Under the pieces are notes generated by a model that worked only from the letters and a program-made list of their open reading frames with translations, had not been told where the DNA came from and made no database searches. From Paractinoplanes bogorensis (lineage in GTDB: Bacteria; Actinomycetota; Actinomycetes; Mycobacteriales; Micromonosporaceae): DNA of 64,000 nucleotides. A program made the translations under genes and the position numbers. Positions within the stretch are counted from its first letter, which is position 1; every line of letters begins with the position of its first letter. Positions 48,829-57,400 of this stretch are shown here, piece by piece. Where the stretch lies: the NCBI RefSeq assembly GCF_018829635.1, contig NZ_JAHKKG010000021.1, forward strand, positions 1 through 64,000, written 5' to 3'.

Positions 48829-49691
48829 GGCTGGGGCTCCTTTTTCTCGGGTACGTCCCGGGCGTGGACGGTCCAGGGGTCTGTGTCCACGTCGGACACG
48901 ATGGTCTCGGCGCCGAACTCTTCGCGCAGCCAGGCCGCGACGTCGTCGAGCCAGGGGCGTTCGGTGGCCCAGTGTGCGACGTCGAGCAGCGCCGGGCCGG
49001 CCTCGGCGAGATGCTCGCTGGCCGGGTGATGGCGAAGATCGGCGCACAGGTACGCGTCGACGCCCGCCCGCGCCGCGTCGGCGAGGAACGAATCGCCCGC
49101 ACCGCCGCAGACCGCCACGGTCCGCAGCGCCCGGGACGGGTCGCCGGCCGCGCGCACCCCGGCCGCGGTCGCGGGCAGGCGGCTCGCCGCGAAGCCGGTG
49201 AACTCGGCCAGGTCCATCGGATCGGCCAGCTCGCCGATGCGGCCGATGCCCCGGCCCTCGCCCGCCGCGGCGCCGGTGGCCGGCACGAGGGGGCGCAGGT
49301 CGCGCAGGCCGAGCCGGGCCGCGAGCGCGTCGGACACGCCCGGGTTGGCCACGTCGGCGTTGGTGTGCGCGCTGTAGAGCGCGACGTCGTGCCGGATGAG
49401 CCGGTGGATGATCCGGCCCTTGTAGGTGTCGGGCGCGATCGACGACACCGGCTTGAGAAGCAGCGGGTGGTGGGCGACGACCAGATCGGCGCGTACGTCG
49501 AGGGCCTCGTCGACCGTCTCGGGCACGCAGTCGACCACGCAGAGCACGCGCCGGACCGTACGGGAAAAATCTCCGAGCACGAGGCCGACCCTGTCCCACG
49601 ACTCGGCCCAGTCGCGCGGATAGCGCCGGTCGAGAGCGTTCACCACGTCGAGGACGGTGGGTGCGGCGGCTGTGTCGGTCACGGCCGCCAA
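48825..49691 (-). CDS. NIF3-like dinuclear metal protein (DUF34)
   Basis: 288 residues. The family starts SWDRVGLVLGDFSRTVRRVL, followed by the metal-ligand region DLVVAHHPLLLKPVSSI, TNADVANPGVSDALAARLG, VAVCGGAGDSFLADAARAGV and DLRHHPASEHLAEAGPALLD with further ligands. Predicted to bind two metal ions in a hexamer; proposed as metal insertase or GTP cyclohydrolase-I-like enzyme, but unproven. First gene of a GTGA-coupled three-gene operon. Confidence 0.94.
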   Translation of the reverse strand: MAAVTDTAAAPTVLDVVNALDRRYPRDWAESWDRVGLVLGDFSRTVRRVLCVVDCVPETVDEALDVRADLVVAHHPLLLKPVSSIAPDTYKGRIIHRLIRHDVALYSAHTNADVANPGVSDALAARLGLRDLRPLVPATGAAAGEGRGIGRIGELADPMDLAEFTGFAASRLPATAAGVRAAGDPSRALRTVAVCGGAGDSFLADAARAGVDAYLCADLRHHPASEHLAEAGPALLDVAHWATERPWLDDVAAWLREEFGAETIVSDVDTDPWTVHARDVPEKKEPQP

Positions 49692-49730
49692 CTCTATCGG
49701 GCCCCGGCCGCGGAATCGGCGGTACGGGCC

Positions 49731-50315
49731 CTACGCCCGTTCCACCTGGCCGCTGCTGCTCATCGAGACCGGGTTGCTCACCGCCTGGAGAGCGCGCCGC
49801 CACGGGAACTGGCCGCGAAACCGGTCGGTCTGTCCCGGCCCGCCCAACCGGCACACGTCTTCGCCGTAGAGCACGTGCACGCCCCAGTCACGGAGCTTGG
49901 CCAGGCTCTCGTGCAACGCCGGATGCAGGGCCATGACCTTGTTCGTGTACGGGACCACGGCGGTCGGAACGCCGTAGCCGTAGCCCTCGACCAGCAGACC
50001 GAGCACGAGCGTGTCGGTGATCCCGGCGGCCCACTTGTTGACGGTGTTCACCGTGGCCGGCGCGACGATCATCGCGTCCGCCGCGGGCAGCACGTCCGGG
50101 TCGCCGGGACTCTTGTAATAGGTGCGTACGGGGTGGCCGGTCTGCGCCTGGAGTGCGGGCACGTCGACGAACTTGCGGCCGTCGGGCGTGGTGATCACGC
50201 AGACCTCCCAGCCTTCCGACTGGGCCAGGTCGACCAGTTTGCCGACGTCACGGGCCATGGGTGAGCCACAGACCAGGACGTAGAGCACACCGGCCGCGGG
50301 GTTACCGGTCGTCAC
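49731..50315 (-). CDS. Flavoprotein (phosphopantothenoylcysteine decarboxylase-like)
   Basis: 194 residues from GTG 50315; GTG 50354, overlapping the XRE stop, is an alternative. The HFCD-type flavoprotein fold is visible: GVLYVLVCGSPMARDVGKLV, EVCVITTPDGRKFVDVPALQ, the conserved AMIVAPATVNTVNKWAAGIT and DTLVLGLLVEGYGYGVPTAV. It is expected to bind FMN and may decarboxylate a C-terminal or cysteinyl substrate; none is indicated. Directly downstream of an XRE regulator gene, a recurrent pair in actinomycetes. Confidence 0.88.
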   Translation of the reverse strand: MTTGNPAAGVLYVLVCGSPMARDVGKLVDLAQSEGWEVCVITTPDGRKFVDVPALQAQTGHPVRTYYKSPGDPDVLPAADAMIVAPATVNTVNKWAAGITDTLVLGLLVEGYGYGVPTAVVPYTNKVMALHPALHESLAKLRDWGVHVLYGEDVCRLGGPGQTDRFRGQFPWRRALQAVSNPVSMSSSGQVERA

Positions 50316-50346
50316 GTGCGGACCCCCACCGGACTGAAGGCGCCCG

Positions 50347-51582
50347 TCATACACCGACTCCCATCTGCTCGGCCAGCTCCGCGATGGGAGCCGGCGGAGT
50401 GCCCCGCGTCCGGCGGAGCACGTCGGAAAGAACCTCGTGCGCGAGCGGGCGGCAGCGGATCTCGGACGGGGCGAGCCGGTCGCCCTCGAGCAGCATCTCG
50501 CTGGCCTTCTCGACGTTGCCGATCTGCGTGTAGCCGCGCGCGATGTCGAGGAAGTGGTGTGCCCGGCGTTCGGGCAGCATCGCGTTGAAGCCGATCACGT
50601 CGATCTTTTCGTGCGTCTCGACCGCCGTGCGGCCGTCGCCCAGCTCGACCGCCGTGGCGCAGCGGTGCAGCTGCACGTTGGTCGGGCCGAAACTGGTCCA
50701 GTAGTGGTTGAAGTCGCCGCCCAGCTCGAGCGACGCCTGCTCGGCCCCGCACAGCAGGTCGCGGACGGTCGCGCTGTCGCCGATGCGGGCCGCCGCCATC
50801 GCCCCGTTCAGCAGCAGCATGCCGTAGACGGACAGGCGCTGACCTCGTACGTCCTGCTCGGTGAACTGGGTCGGCGCGAGCCGGTTGGCGATGTTGACGT
50901 TGACCTCGAGCGCGGGACGCACCCGGCCGAGCGCCAGCAGCGCGCTGCCCACCCGATAGCTGGCCAGCCCGGCCAGCAGCTGGTCGCCGGCCCGCTGGGA
51001 GACGGCGATCGAGCGGTCGGCGGCCAGCCAGGACAGCTCGTGCTCGCCGACCTTGCGCAGGGCGGACGACGCGATCTGGTAGACCTGCCCGAGCAGGTGC
51101 GCCGCGTCCTTGGCCTCGGCCCCGGTCGCGTACGCGCTGTCGGCCGCCTGGGCGTCCCGCAGCAGCTTGGGCAGCATCCGGGCGAGAACGCCGTATTTGG
51201 CGTGCTGATAGGTCAGCCAGGCGTGGCTGACCGCTTTGCGCATCTCGGTGAGGGGCGGCGAATGTGGCACCGCCTGGAAGAACGCGCTCATCTGGTCATA
51301 ACGCTCCAGAGCGGCGCGGATCTCCTCGACCTCGACCTGGTCGATGCAGTTCTGTGTTTCCGGCCGGCGTTCCACATCTTTGCCCAGCAGCAGCTGGACA
51401 TCGACCTGGAGCACGTCGGCGATCTCGTAGACGACGGAGAACTTGTCGAGCCGGCGGACTCCCCGCTCCACCTTGTCGACCCAGCTCTTGGACTTCCCGA
51501 GCCGGTCTGCGAAGACCTGCTGGGACATTTTGCGTCGGCCGCGCCAATAGGCGACGCGACGGCCGATCGGCAGCTCGTCCAC
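50347..51582 (-). CDS. XRE family regulator with helical-repeat C-domain
   Basis: 411 residues. The N-terminal helix-turn-helix (RVAYWRGRRKMSQQVFADRL, SKSWVDKVERGVRRLDKFSV) is followed by ~330 residues of helical TPR-like repeats (LLGQVYQIASSALRKVGEHE, RAGDQLLAGLASYRVGSALL, NHYWTSFGPTNVQLHRCATA), as in peptide- or signal-sensing XRE proteins. The palindrome TGCAAGTTGCA lies 131 bp upstream. It is divergent from a Prim-Pol-like gene. Confidence 0.92.
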   Translation of the reverse strand: MDELPIGRRVAYWRGRRKMSQQVFADRLGKSKSWVDKVERGVRRLDKFSVVYEIADVLQVDVQLLLGKDVERRPETQNCIDQVEVEEIRAALERYDQMSAFFQAVPHSPPLTEMRKAVSHAWLTYQHAKYGVLARMLPKLLRDAQAADSAYATGAEAKDAAHLLGQVYQIASSALRKVGEHELSWLAADRSIAVSQRAGDQLLAGLASYRVGSALLALGRVRPALEVNVNIANRLAPTQFTEQDVRGQRLSVYGMLLLNGAMAAARIGDSATVRDLLCGAEQASLELGGDFNHYWTSFGPTNVQLHRCATAVELGDGRTAVETHEKIDVIGFNAMLPERRAHHFLDIARGYTQIGNVEKASEMLLEGDRLAPSEIRCRPLAHEVLSDVLRRTRGTPPAPIAELAEQMGVGV

Positions 51583-51712
51583 GGTGCCTCCCCCGACTCA
51601 CCGACGACCCCCGCCGGCAAGCCCTTGTGTCATCTGCAGTCTGAACCCTCCACGTGCGCGCACGTCGCACAGCGTGTGTGATCGCCTGCTCACCGATGCT
51701 CGTAGTTTTTGA

Positions 51713-51723
51713 TGCAACTTGCA
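51713..51723. promoter_or_regulatory. TGCAAGTTGCA palindrome, shared with gap-like promoter
   Basis: The 11-bp palindrome TGCAACTTGCA (plus strand) is the complement of the core in the gap-like promoter at 17779-17789. It lies in the 240-bp region between the XRE and Prim-Pol-like genes and is a candidate XRE binding site. The surrounding region 51583-51822 holds no gene. Confidence 0.6.
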
Positions 51724-51822
51724 AAGGGTGGATCTGCCGGAACCAACGAGGTGTGTCGCGCTTGGATACGGCGTCACTGGCTGATATAGCACCGGACCAC
51801 CTAGATCGGGGGTTATCGAGCC

Positions 51823-52485
51823 ATGCAGTGGACCGTCCATCGACCGTTCGTACCGCCTGGAGTTCTCGATCGGCTCCGGTTGCGCCGGGCTGCCGCGCGC
51901 TATGCCGAGCACGGCTGGGCCGTGACTCCGGGCGCCCGGCTGAGCGGCCACCGGTTCGCCTGTGGACGCCCGGGCTGCCCGATCATGGCGTGCCACCCGG
52001 CCCTCGAGTCGTGGGAGGACACCGCGAGCGTCGACCCGGGCCAGGTGCAGGCGTGGTGGCGGCACGAGCCGTACAGCGTGCTGCTGGTGACCGGGCGGCG
52101 GTTCGACGTGCTCGACGTGCCGGCCGCTCTCGGTCTGCGGGTGCTCGGCAGCACCCGGCTCAGCCGCCGCCGGGAGGCCTGCGGGCCGGTGGCCGTGACC
52201 GCCGCCGGGCGCTGGATGTTCCTGGTCGGGCCGGGCGTGCCGCTGCGGTCCGAACTGGATCATCGGCTGGACATCGTGCGGCACCGGCGTGGCTCGTGGA
52301 TCCCGGCCGCGCCGAGCCGGATGCCCGAGGGGACGGTGCGCTGGGCCGTGCCGCCCGAGCAGACACAGTGGCGGCTGCCGGACGCCGAGATGGTGCAGGC
52401 CATGCTGACCGACGCGCTCGGCACCGCCCGAGGGCCCCGGCTCACCATTCCGCGGCAGCTGTCGACCGCCCGCCGGGGTGGATGA
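51823..52485 (+). CDS. Prim-Pol-like (bifunctional primase/polymerase N-domain) protein
   Basis: 220 residues. The order of features matches the actinomycete Prim-Pol N-domain: RAAARYAEHGWAVTPGARLS, a small zinc-like CGRPGCPIMACHPALESW, then PGQVQAWWRHEPYSVLLVTG and RRFDVLDVPAALGLRVL, then GRWMFLVGPG and LDHRLDIVRHRRGSWIPAAP. Where archaeo-eukaryotic primases carry a D-x-D metal site the sequence reads FDVLDVPA, so the second catalytic Asp seems missing and polymerase activity is doubtful. A regulatory or nucleic-acid-binding role is likely. Divergent from the XRE gene. Confidence 0.78.
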   Translation: MQWTVHRPFVPPGVLDRLRLRRAAARYAEHGWAVTPGARLSGHRFACGRPGCPIMACHPALESWEDTASVDPGQVQAWWRHEPYSVLLVTGRRFDVLDVPAALGLRVLGSTRLSRRREACGPVAVTAAGRWMFLVGPGVPLRSELDHRLDIVRHRRGSWIPAAPSRMPEGTVRWAVPPEQTQWRLPDAEMVQAMLTDALGTARGPRLTIPRQLSTARRGG

Positions 52486-52539
52486 CACAGACCTCATCGA
52501 GTGACAACCTAGTGCTCCGGAGCGTGACGGTCGAGTCAC

Positions 52540-53124
52540 TCAAACGGATGATGTTTTCTTCGGACGCGCCCGGACGTGGATCCGCGCACCCTGCGCGTCG
52601 AAGATCGACAGGAATTCCACCGCCCGGCCCTCGGCGCTGCCGAACCAGTGCGGCACCCGGGTGTCGAACTCGGCCGCCTCCCCGGCCGGCAGCACCAGGT
52701 CGTGCTCGCCGAGAATCAGCCGCAGCCGGCCGCTGAGCACGTAGAGCCACTCGTAGCCCTCGTGCGTCTTCGGGTTCGGTGTCTGCCGGTCGCCCGCCGC
52801 GATCAGATGCTTGAACGCCTGCGGACCACCCGGATTGCGGGTCAGCGGCAGAATCGTCTGGCCGAACCGGTGGATCGGCCGCGCGTAGACCCGCGGGTCA
52901 CCGGTCGGCGGCGCGCCGACCAGCTCGTCGAGCGGCACCCGGTAGGCCTGGGCCAGCGGCATCAGCAACTCGAGGGTGGCCTTGCGCTGCCCCGACTCGA
53001 GCCGCGACAGGGTGCTGACCGAGATGCCGGTGGTGTCGGCCAGCGCGGTCAGGGTGATGCCCGCGTCACGCCGCAGTGCCCGCAGCCGGGGACCGACCTC
53101 GGCCAGGAAGTCTTTTGCCGTCAT
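52540..53124 (-). CDS. XRE family regulator with cupin domain
   Basis: 194 residues. Helix-turn-helix at the N-terminus (LRALRRDAGITLTALADTTG, SVSTLSRLESGQRKATLELL) and a C-terminal cupin barrel from residue ~110 (THEGYEWLYVLSGRLRLILG, VLPAGEAAEFDTRVPHWFG). Cupin XRE proteins usually sense a small molecule. It is divergent from a thioredoxin-reductase-like gene with 47 bp between, so it probably represses or activates it. Confidence 0.93.
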   Translation of the reverse strand: MTAKDFLAEVGPRLRALRRDAGITLTALADTTGISVSTLSRLESGQRKATLELLMPLAQAYRVPLDELVGAPPTGDPRVYARPIHRFGQTILPLTRNPGGPQAFKHLIAAGDRQTPNPKTHEGYEWLYVLSGRLRLILGEHDLVLPAGEAAEFDTRVPHWFGSAEGRAVEFLSIFDAQGARIHVRARPKKTSSV

Positions 53125-53171
53125 GGCAAAGAAGTTTCCCTCTTTCGGCCGGGCCCGCCCACGATGGGCAC

Positions 53172-54020
53172 ATGACTTACGACGTGATCGTTATCGGAGG
53201 CGGACCGGCCGGACTGAGCGGCGCGGTGGCGCTGGGGCGGGCGTTGCGCTCGGTGCTGGTGATCGACTCGGGCCAGGGCCGCAACGCGCCCGCCGAGGGC
53301 ATCCACAACTTCCTGACCCGCGACGGGATGAGCCCGGCGGAGTTCCGCGCGGCCGGGCGGGCCGAGGTCGAACGCTACGGCGGAAAGGTGATCGAGGGCG
53401 AGGTCGCCTCGGCGGGCGGCGACGTCGAGCGGGGCTTCGAGGTGACCCTGGCCGACGGCAGCGTCCACCGGGCCCGGCGCCTGCTGGTCACCACCGGGCT
53501 GGTCGACCGGCTGCCCGAGGTGCCCGGGCTGGCCGAGGGCTGGGGCAAGACCGTGCTGCACTGCCCCTACTGCCACGGCTACGAGGTGCGCGGGACGGCG
53601 ATCGGCGTGCTCGGCGACCCGGGCGACGAGATGACCCAGCACGCGCTGCGGCTGTGGGGCCAGTGGAGTTCCGACGTACGCCTGGTGCCGCTGGACGAGG
53701 TCGCGGCGGTGGAGAAGGACGGCGTACGGATGAAGGACGGCTCCCTGATCGAGCGGGACTACCTGGTCGCGCGGGGCCGGTTGGAAGCGCGCGCCGGGTT
53801 CCTCGACTCGCTCGGGCTCAAAGCGGTCGAGCACCCGATGGGGATCGGCACCTTCGTGGCGGCGACCGATCCGAGCGGGCGGACCGAGGTCCCCGGCGTG
53901 TGGGTGGCCGGCAACGTCACCGATCCGATGGCTCAGGTGATCTCGTCGGCCGCGGCCGGGCTGACCGCGGGCGCGATGATCAACTTCGACCTTCTGCCGC
54001 CAGTTCCCGATAAGCAGTGA
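53172..54020 (+). CDS. Thioredoxin-reductase-like FAD/NAD(P) oxidoreductase
   Basis: 282 residues from ATG 53172. FAD motif DVIVIGGGPAGLSGAVALGRA, the redox pair CPYC in LHCPYCHGYEVRGTAIGVLG near residue 135, and the C-terminal VAGNVTDPMAQVISSAAAGL. The shortened form (282 rather than ~320 residues) is like the actinomycete TrxR-like oxidoreductases acting in natural-product dithiol chemistry as well as thioredoxin reduction. The partner is unknown. It overlaps the next, convergent gene by 41 bp. Confidence 0.92.
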   Translation: MTYDVIVIGGGPAGLSGAVALGRALRSVLVIDSGQGRNAPAEGIHNFLTRDGMSPAEFRAAGRAEVERYGGKVIEGEVASAGGDVERGFEVTLADGSVHRARRLLVTTGLVDRLPEVPGLAEGWGKTVLHCPYCHGYEVRGTAIGVLGDPGDEMTQHALRLWGQWSSDVRLVPLDEVAAVEKDGVRMKDGSLIERDYLVARGRLEARAGFLDSLGLKAVEHPMGIGTFVAATDPSGRTEVPGVWVAGNVTDPMAQVISSAAAGLTAGAMINFDLLPPVPDKQ

Positions 54021-54840
54021 TGACCGCGGCCGTACGGTCGGCGAGCTCGGGGCCGGCCTCGGCGGGCCCGGCTCCGGGCTGTTCGGTCAGCCCGGCCAGC
54101 ACGAGCTCGGCCTGCCGCGCGGTCTCGCCGATCTCGCGCTCGCGCAGGAACGCCTCCCCCGCCAGGGCGGTGCGGTCCAGGCTGCGCAGCAGGTGGTTGG
54201 CCCGCTCGCCGGCCTCCCGCCAGAGCTGGTCGGCCCGCTCACGCTGAGCGGCCAGCGCCAGCACGGCCGGACTGTCGGCCGGGACGTCACCGTGGCGTAC
54301 GGACTCGAGCCCGGCGCGGAGCCGGCGCAGCTCCTGCCGCCGCTCGAGCAGCGCGCCCAGGTCGTCGAGGGTGCGGGTCAGCGCGTGGTCGGCCCGGTCG
54401 GGGTCGATCATGCCGGTCAGGCCGGGCCAGGTCCGCCGGATGCGGCGGGCCACCGCGGCCGCGCGCTGGAGGACGGCGCGCTCCTCGGGCGACCGCAGCA
54501 CGCGGCTGCCGTCGGCGGTGGGCAGTTCGAAGCGGGCGACCTGGGCGGCGCGGGCCTGCCGGCGGGCCACCGTGGCCACGGTCGCGACCGACGCGGCGAA
54601 CGGCAGCCACCAGGGCACACCGGCGGCGTAGAGCACGGCCGAAGCGAAGATCAACGGAAGGCTGAGGCGGGCGGCGAAGGCCAGACGGGCTTCGCGGCTG
54701 ACCCCGCTCGGGGTGGCCGGCACGACCTCGGTCACGGAGCCCGCCCGGTGCCGGGTGGCGCGGCCGGTGCGCAGGCTGAGGGCGTACGGGGAAAGGACGG
54801 TCTTCTCGTCGTCGATCCCGATGTGCAGCTCCGACGGCAT
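53980..54840 (-). CDS. Hypothetical membrane protein
   Basis: 286 residues from ATG 54840 (GGGGAGGA upstream); longer in-frame starts to 55050 would cross Pro/Arg-rich sequence. A helical hairpin LPLIFASAVLYAAGVPWWLP and FAASVATVATVARRQ lies near residues 58-92. The rest is a long cytoplasmic helical region (AVLQRAAAVARRIRRTWPGL, LDDLGALLERRQELRRLRAG, TALAGEAFLREREIGETARQ). No family recognised. Its 41-bp 3' overlap with the oxidoreductase gene is larger than usual. Confidence 0.75.
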   Translation of the reverse strand: MPSELHIGIDDEKTVLSPYALSLRTGRATRHRAGSVTEVVPATPSGVSREARLAFAARLSLPLIFASAVLYAAGVPWWLPFAASVATVATVARRQARAAQVARFELPTADGSRVLRSPEERAVLQRAAAVARRIRRTWPGLTGMIDPDRADHALTRTLDDLGALLERRQELRRLRAGLESVRHGDVPADSPAVLALAAQRERADQLWREAGERANHLLRSLDRTALAGEAFLREREIGETARQAELVLAGLTEQPGAGPAEAGPELADRTAAVITAYRELAAEGRS

Positions 54841-55033
54841 GCGCCTGTCCTCCCCTGACCCGATGGTGATGCCGTCAGCAGGGCGGGCCCGATCGCCGGG
54901 GGGATGCCGACCGGGGCCCGCCCGCCGGCGGGGCATCCCGCCGGCACCAGAAGGAATCGGTGATCGCGCGGGCTGGTTGAGGGGGCGCCCGGTTGCAGGA
55001 CGGGTGCCCTTGTCCTCGTAGGGTGTGGTGCTC

Positions 55034-55663
55034 ATGGACGCCGTACGCACCGCGATCGCCGGGGAACGTCACCGCATCGCCGACCTCCTCGACGCGCTGA
55101 GCCCGGGCCAGCTCGGCACCACCAGCCTGTGCGGCGCCTGGACCGTCCAGCAGGTGGCCGGGCACCTGCTGGCCGCGGTGGACGCCCCGCGCGGCCTGGT
55201 GCTCTCCACCCTCGCCGGCAGCGGCTTCCGCATCCACGTGGCCAACGCCCGGCTCGCCGTCGCGATCGCGAAGCGGCCCGCGGGCGAGATCGCCGACGGT
55301 CTGCGCCGGCACGCCGGCAACCCGTTCCGGCCGCCCATCGTCGGCTATCCGGGTCAGCTCACCGACCTGCAGGTGCACGGGCAGGACATGCGGCGCCCGC
55401 TCGGGCTCCCGCACGGGCTCCCGCTCGACCACCTGCGGATCTCGCTCGACTTCCTGACCAGTGGGCGGGCGGTCGGCTTCACCCCGCGCAAGCGGCTGGC
55501 CGGGCTCCGGTTCGAGGCCACCGATCTGGGCTGGGCGTACGGGGACGGTGCCCTGGTCAGCGGGCCGGCCGAGGCGCTGATGATGGCCATGACGGGCCGT
55601 TCGCAGGTGCTCGGGGAGATCGACGGCCCGGGCGTACGCATCCTGGCCGCGCGGCTCGGCTGA
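55034..55663 (+). CDS. Mycothiol-dependent maleylpyruvate isomerase-like (DinB fold) protein
   Basis: 209 residues from ATG 55034. The DinB-like four-helix bundle carries the metal histidines: one in CGAWTVQQVAGHLLAAVDAP (residue ~48) and others in GQLTDLQVHGQDMRRPLG (~118). The C-terminal half (FTPRKRLAGLRFEATDLGWA) is the SCP2-like tail of the TIGR03083 family. Mycothiol as cofactor is known for the characterised members; the substrate here is unknown. Confidence 0.9.
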   Translation: MDAVRTAIAGERHRIADLLDALSPGQLGTTSLCGAWTVQQVAGHLLAAVDAPRGLVLSTLAGSGFRIHVANARLAVAIAKRPAGEIADGLRRHAGNPFRPPIVGYPGQLTDLQVHGQDMRRPLGLPHGLPLDHLRISLDFLTSGRAVGFTPRKRLAGLRFEATDLGWAYGDGALVSGPAEALMMAMTGRSQVLGEIDGPGVRILAARLG

Positions 55664-55737
55664 GAGCCGGCTGGGAGTCCGGTCCGGCGCCCCGCCGAGC
55701 GCCGAAAACTGTCGGAGGGTGGCCCTACGGTCGCTCC

Positions 55738-56253
55738 ATGAATGACACCGCCCTCCAGTCATCCCCGATCACCCTCGACCGCCGGCTCGTGCTCGGCGAG
55801 ATCGACTACCAGGTCACCGCCTTCCCGACCGACGACCACCGCATCGATCTCTGCATCGTGAGCAGCGACGGCGACGGTCATGTGGTGAGCGAGATCAGCG
55901 GCGGCATCAGCCCGGCCGACCTGCCCGCGCTCACCGATGTGCTCACCTCGACCCTGGCCGGCCTCATCGCGATGACCCAGGCCCCGCCCGCCCCGGGCCC
56001 GGCCGGCCCGCCGCCCGACAAGCGTGACCGCCACCCCAACCAGGGGGTCCGCTGGAGCCCGGGTGACGACGAGCGTCTCGTCGCCCGGTTCCGGTCCGGC
56101 GCCCGCCAGCGCGACCTGATGGCCGAGTTCGGGCGCAGCGACGGCGGCATCCGGGCCCGCCTGGAACACCTCGGCGAGCTCCCGCCCCGGGGCAGCCGGC
56201 GGTCACCGGCCGGCCCTGGCGAGCCGACGGCCGCCGAGCCGGCCGCGGGCTGA
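55738..56253 (+). CDS. Hypothetical protein with Myb/SANT-like HTH motif
   Basis: 171 residues from ATG 55738. The first ~85 residues are beta-rich (RLVLGEIDYQVTAFPTDDHR, DLCIVSSDGDGHVVSEISGG). After a Pro-rich hinge the segment VRWSPGDDERLVARFRSGAR, QRDLMAEFGRSDGGIRARLE resembles a small Myb-like or resolvase-like helix-turn-helix. The tail is Gly/Pro/Ala-rich. Likely nucleic-acid-binding; this is inference. Followed by two terminator hairpins. Confidence 0.7.
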   Translation: MNDTALQSSPITLDRRLVLGEIDYQVTAFPTDDHRIDLCIVSSDGDGHVVSEISGGISPADLPALTDVLTSTLAGLIAMTQAPPAPGPAGPPPDKRDRHPNQGVRWSPGDDERLVARFRSGARQRDLMAEFGRSDGGIRARLEHLGELPPRGSRRSPAGPGEPTAAEPAAG

Positions 56254-56258
56254 CGCGG

Positions 56259-56341
56259 GCGGGGCCGAGCGCGTCCCGTGCGCCCGGCCCCGCTGCACGC
56301 CACCACCCGCCGGGGCGGTCGTCGGCCAACGGCCGCCCCGG
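56259..56341. terminator. Two hairpins between convergent genes
   Basis: Hairpin 1: GCGGGGCCG (56259-56267) with CGGCCCCGC (56285-56293). Hairpin 2: CCGGGGCGG (56310-56318) with CCGCCCCGG (56333-56341), 9-bp perfect. Both lie between the convergent stops at 56253 and 56428. Confidence 0.7.
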
Positions 56342-56427
56342 TGGTGACGGGCCGGTGCGGCGCCCGGCCGCAGGCGGGCGTGGTGCCCGCGACCGGTCGC
56401 CGCATCGGCGTCTGAGATACCCGGCGG

Positions 56428-57381
56428 TCAGGCGCCCCCGTCCGCCGGGGGCACGGCCGCCGTCTGCAGGCTCTGCCGGGGGCCGGCCAGGCACGCCTCG
56501 ACCCGGAGGATCTGCCCGTGGGTGAACATGAACATCGCCACGTCGTCGGTGTAGTCCATGTAGTTCATGAACATGTCGCCGTTCGGCCCGTTGTTGCAGG
56601 TGATCGACGGGAAGGCCGGGGTGCCGAAGTTCTGCCCGGCCTGGTTGGGCGTGTCCGCCACGTAGTCACTGCCGCTGCACCCGGTGCCGTCGTCGCCGCC
56701 GATGTGGAACAGGTTGAGCCAGTGACCGATCTCGTGGGTGGTGGTGCGCCCGAGGTCGAAGGGCGCGGCCGCGGTGCCGATCGTGCCGAAGCCGGTATAG
56801 GTGATCACCACACCGTCGGTGGCGGGCGGCCCGCCGGGGAACTGCGCATAGCCGAGCAGTCCACCGGAGAGCCGGCAGACCCAGAGGTTCAGATAGCGGT
56901 CGGCGGGCCAGGCGTCGGTGCCGCCCTGCGCGGCGAACTTGACCGCGTCGTTGTCGGAGAAGGCGCCCGCGTCGGTCTGCCGGCGGGTCACCCCGGTGGT
57001 CGGGTTGCCGTCGGGGTCGACGGTGGCCCGGCGAAACTCGAGGCGAGCGTCGGCGACCAGCCCCTGCCACACCGGGGGCACGCCCTTGACGTCGGCGTTG
57101 GTCGCGCGGAAGTCCTCGTTGAGCACCGCGATCTGGCTGTCGATCTGCTCCTCCGAGACGTTCTGCTCGTCGGTCGCATAGACCACGTGCACCACCACCG
57201 GCACGGTCACCACCTCGGCCCGGGTGGGCTGCTCCTCCCCGGTGGCGAAGGCGAAGGCGAGGTTCTCGATGGCCGACCGGTTCAGGCGGTAGTTCAGGCT
57301 CTCGTTCAGCAGGCGGCGGTGCACGTCCTCGCTGCCGCACCGGCGCCGTGCCGGGGTCTCGACGTTGTCGGCGGTGTCCAT
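56428..57381 (-). CDS. M43 pappalysin-like zinc metalloprotease, no signal peptide
   Basis: 317 residues. The zinc motif TTTHEIGHWLNLFHI (HExxHxxxxxH) lies near residue 215 and the Met-turn FMNYMDYTDD near 275, the MEROPS M43 signature; conserved VPVVVHVVYATDEQNVSEEQ and DYVADTPNQAGQNFGTPAFP also fit. M43B enzymes are normally secreted, but this one begins MDTADNVETPARRRCGSEDV with no hydrophobic leader. It may use another export route or act inside. GAGGAG precedes the ATG at 57381. Confidence 0.93.
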   Translation of the reverse strand: MDTADNVETPARRRCGSEDVHRRLLNESLNYRLNRSAIENLAFAFATGEEQPTRAEVVTVPVVVHVVYATDEQNVSEEQIDSQIAVLNEDFRATNADVKGVPPVWQGLVADARLEFRRATVDPDGNPTTGVTRRQTDAGAFSDNDAVKFAAQGGTDAWPADRYLNLWVCRLSGGLLGYAQFPGGPPATDGVVITYTGFGTIGTAAAPFDLGRTTTHEIGHWLNLFHIGGDDGTGCSGSDYVADTPNQAGQNFGTPAFPSITCNNGPNGDMFMNYMDYTDDVAMFMFTHGQILRVEACLAGPRQSLQTAAVPPADGGA

Positions 57382-57400
57382 CGGGCCTCATCTCCTCGCG

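Noticed and set aside
53125..53171. AAAGA...TCTTT dyad between XRE-cupin and TrxR-like genes as an operator
   Set aside because: Only five matching bases per arm; too weak to list as a feature.
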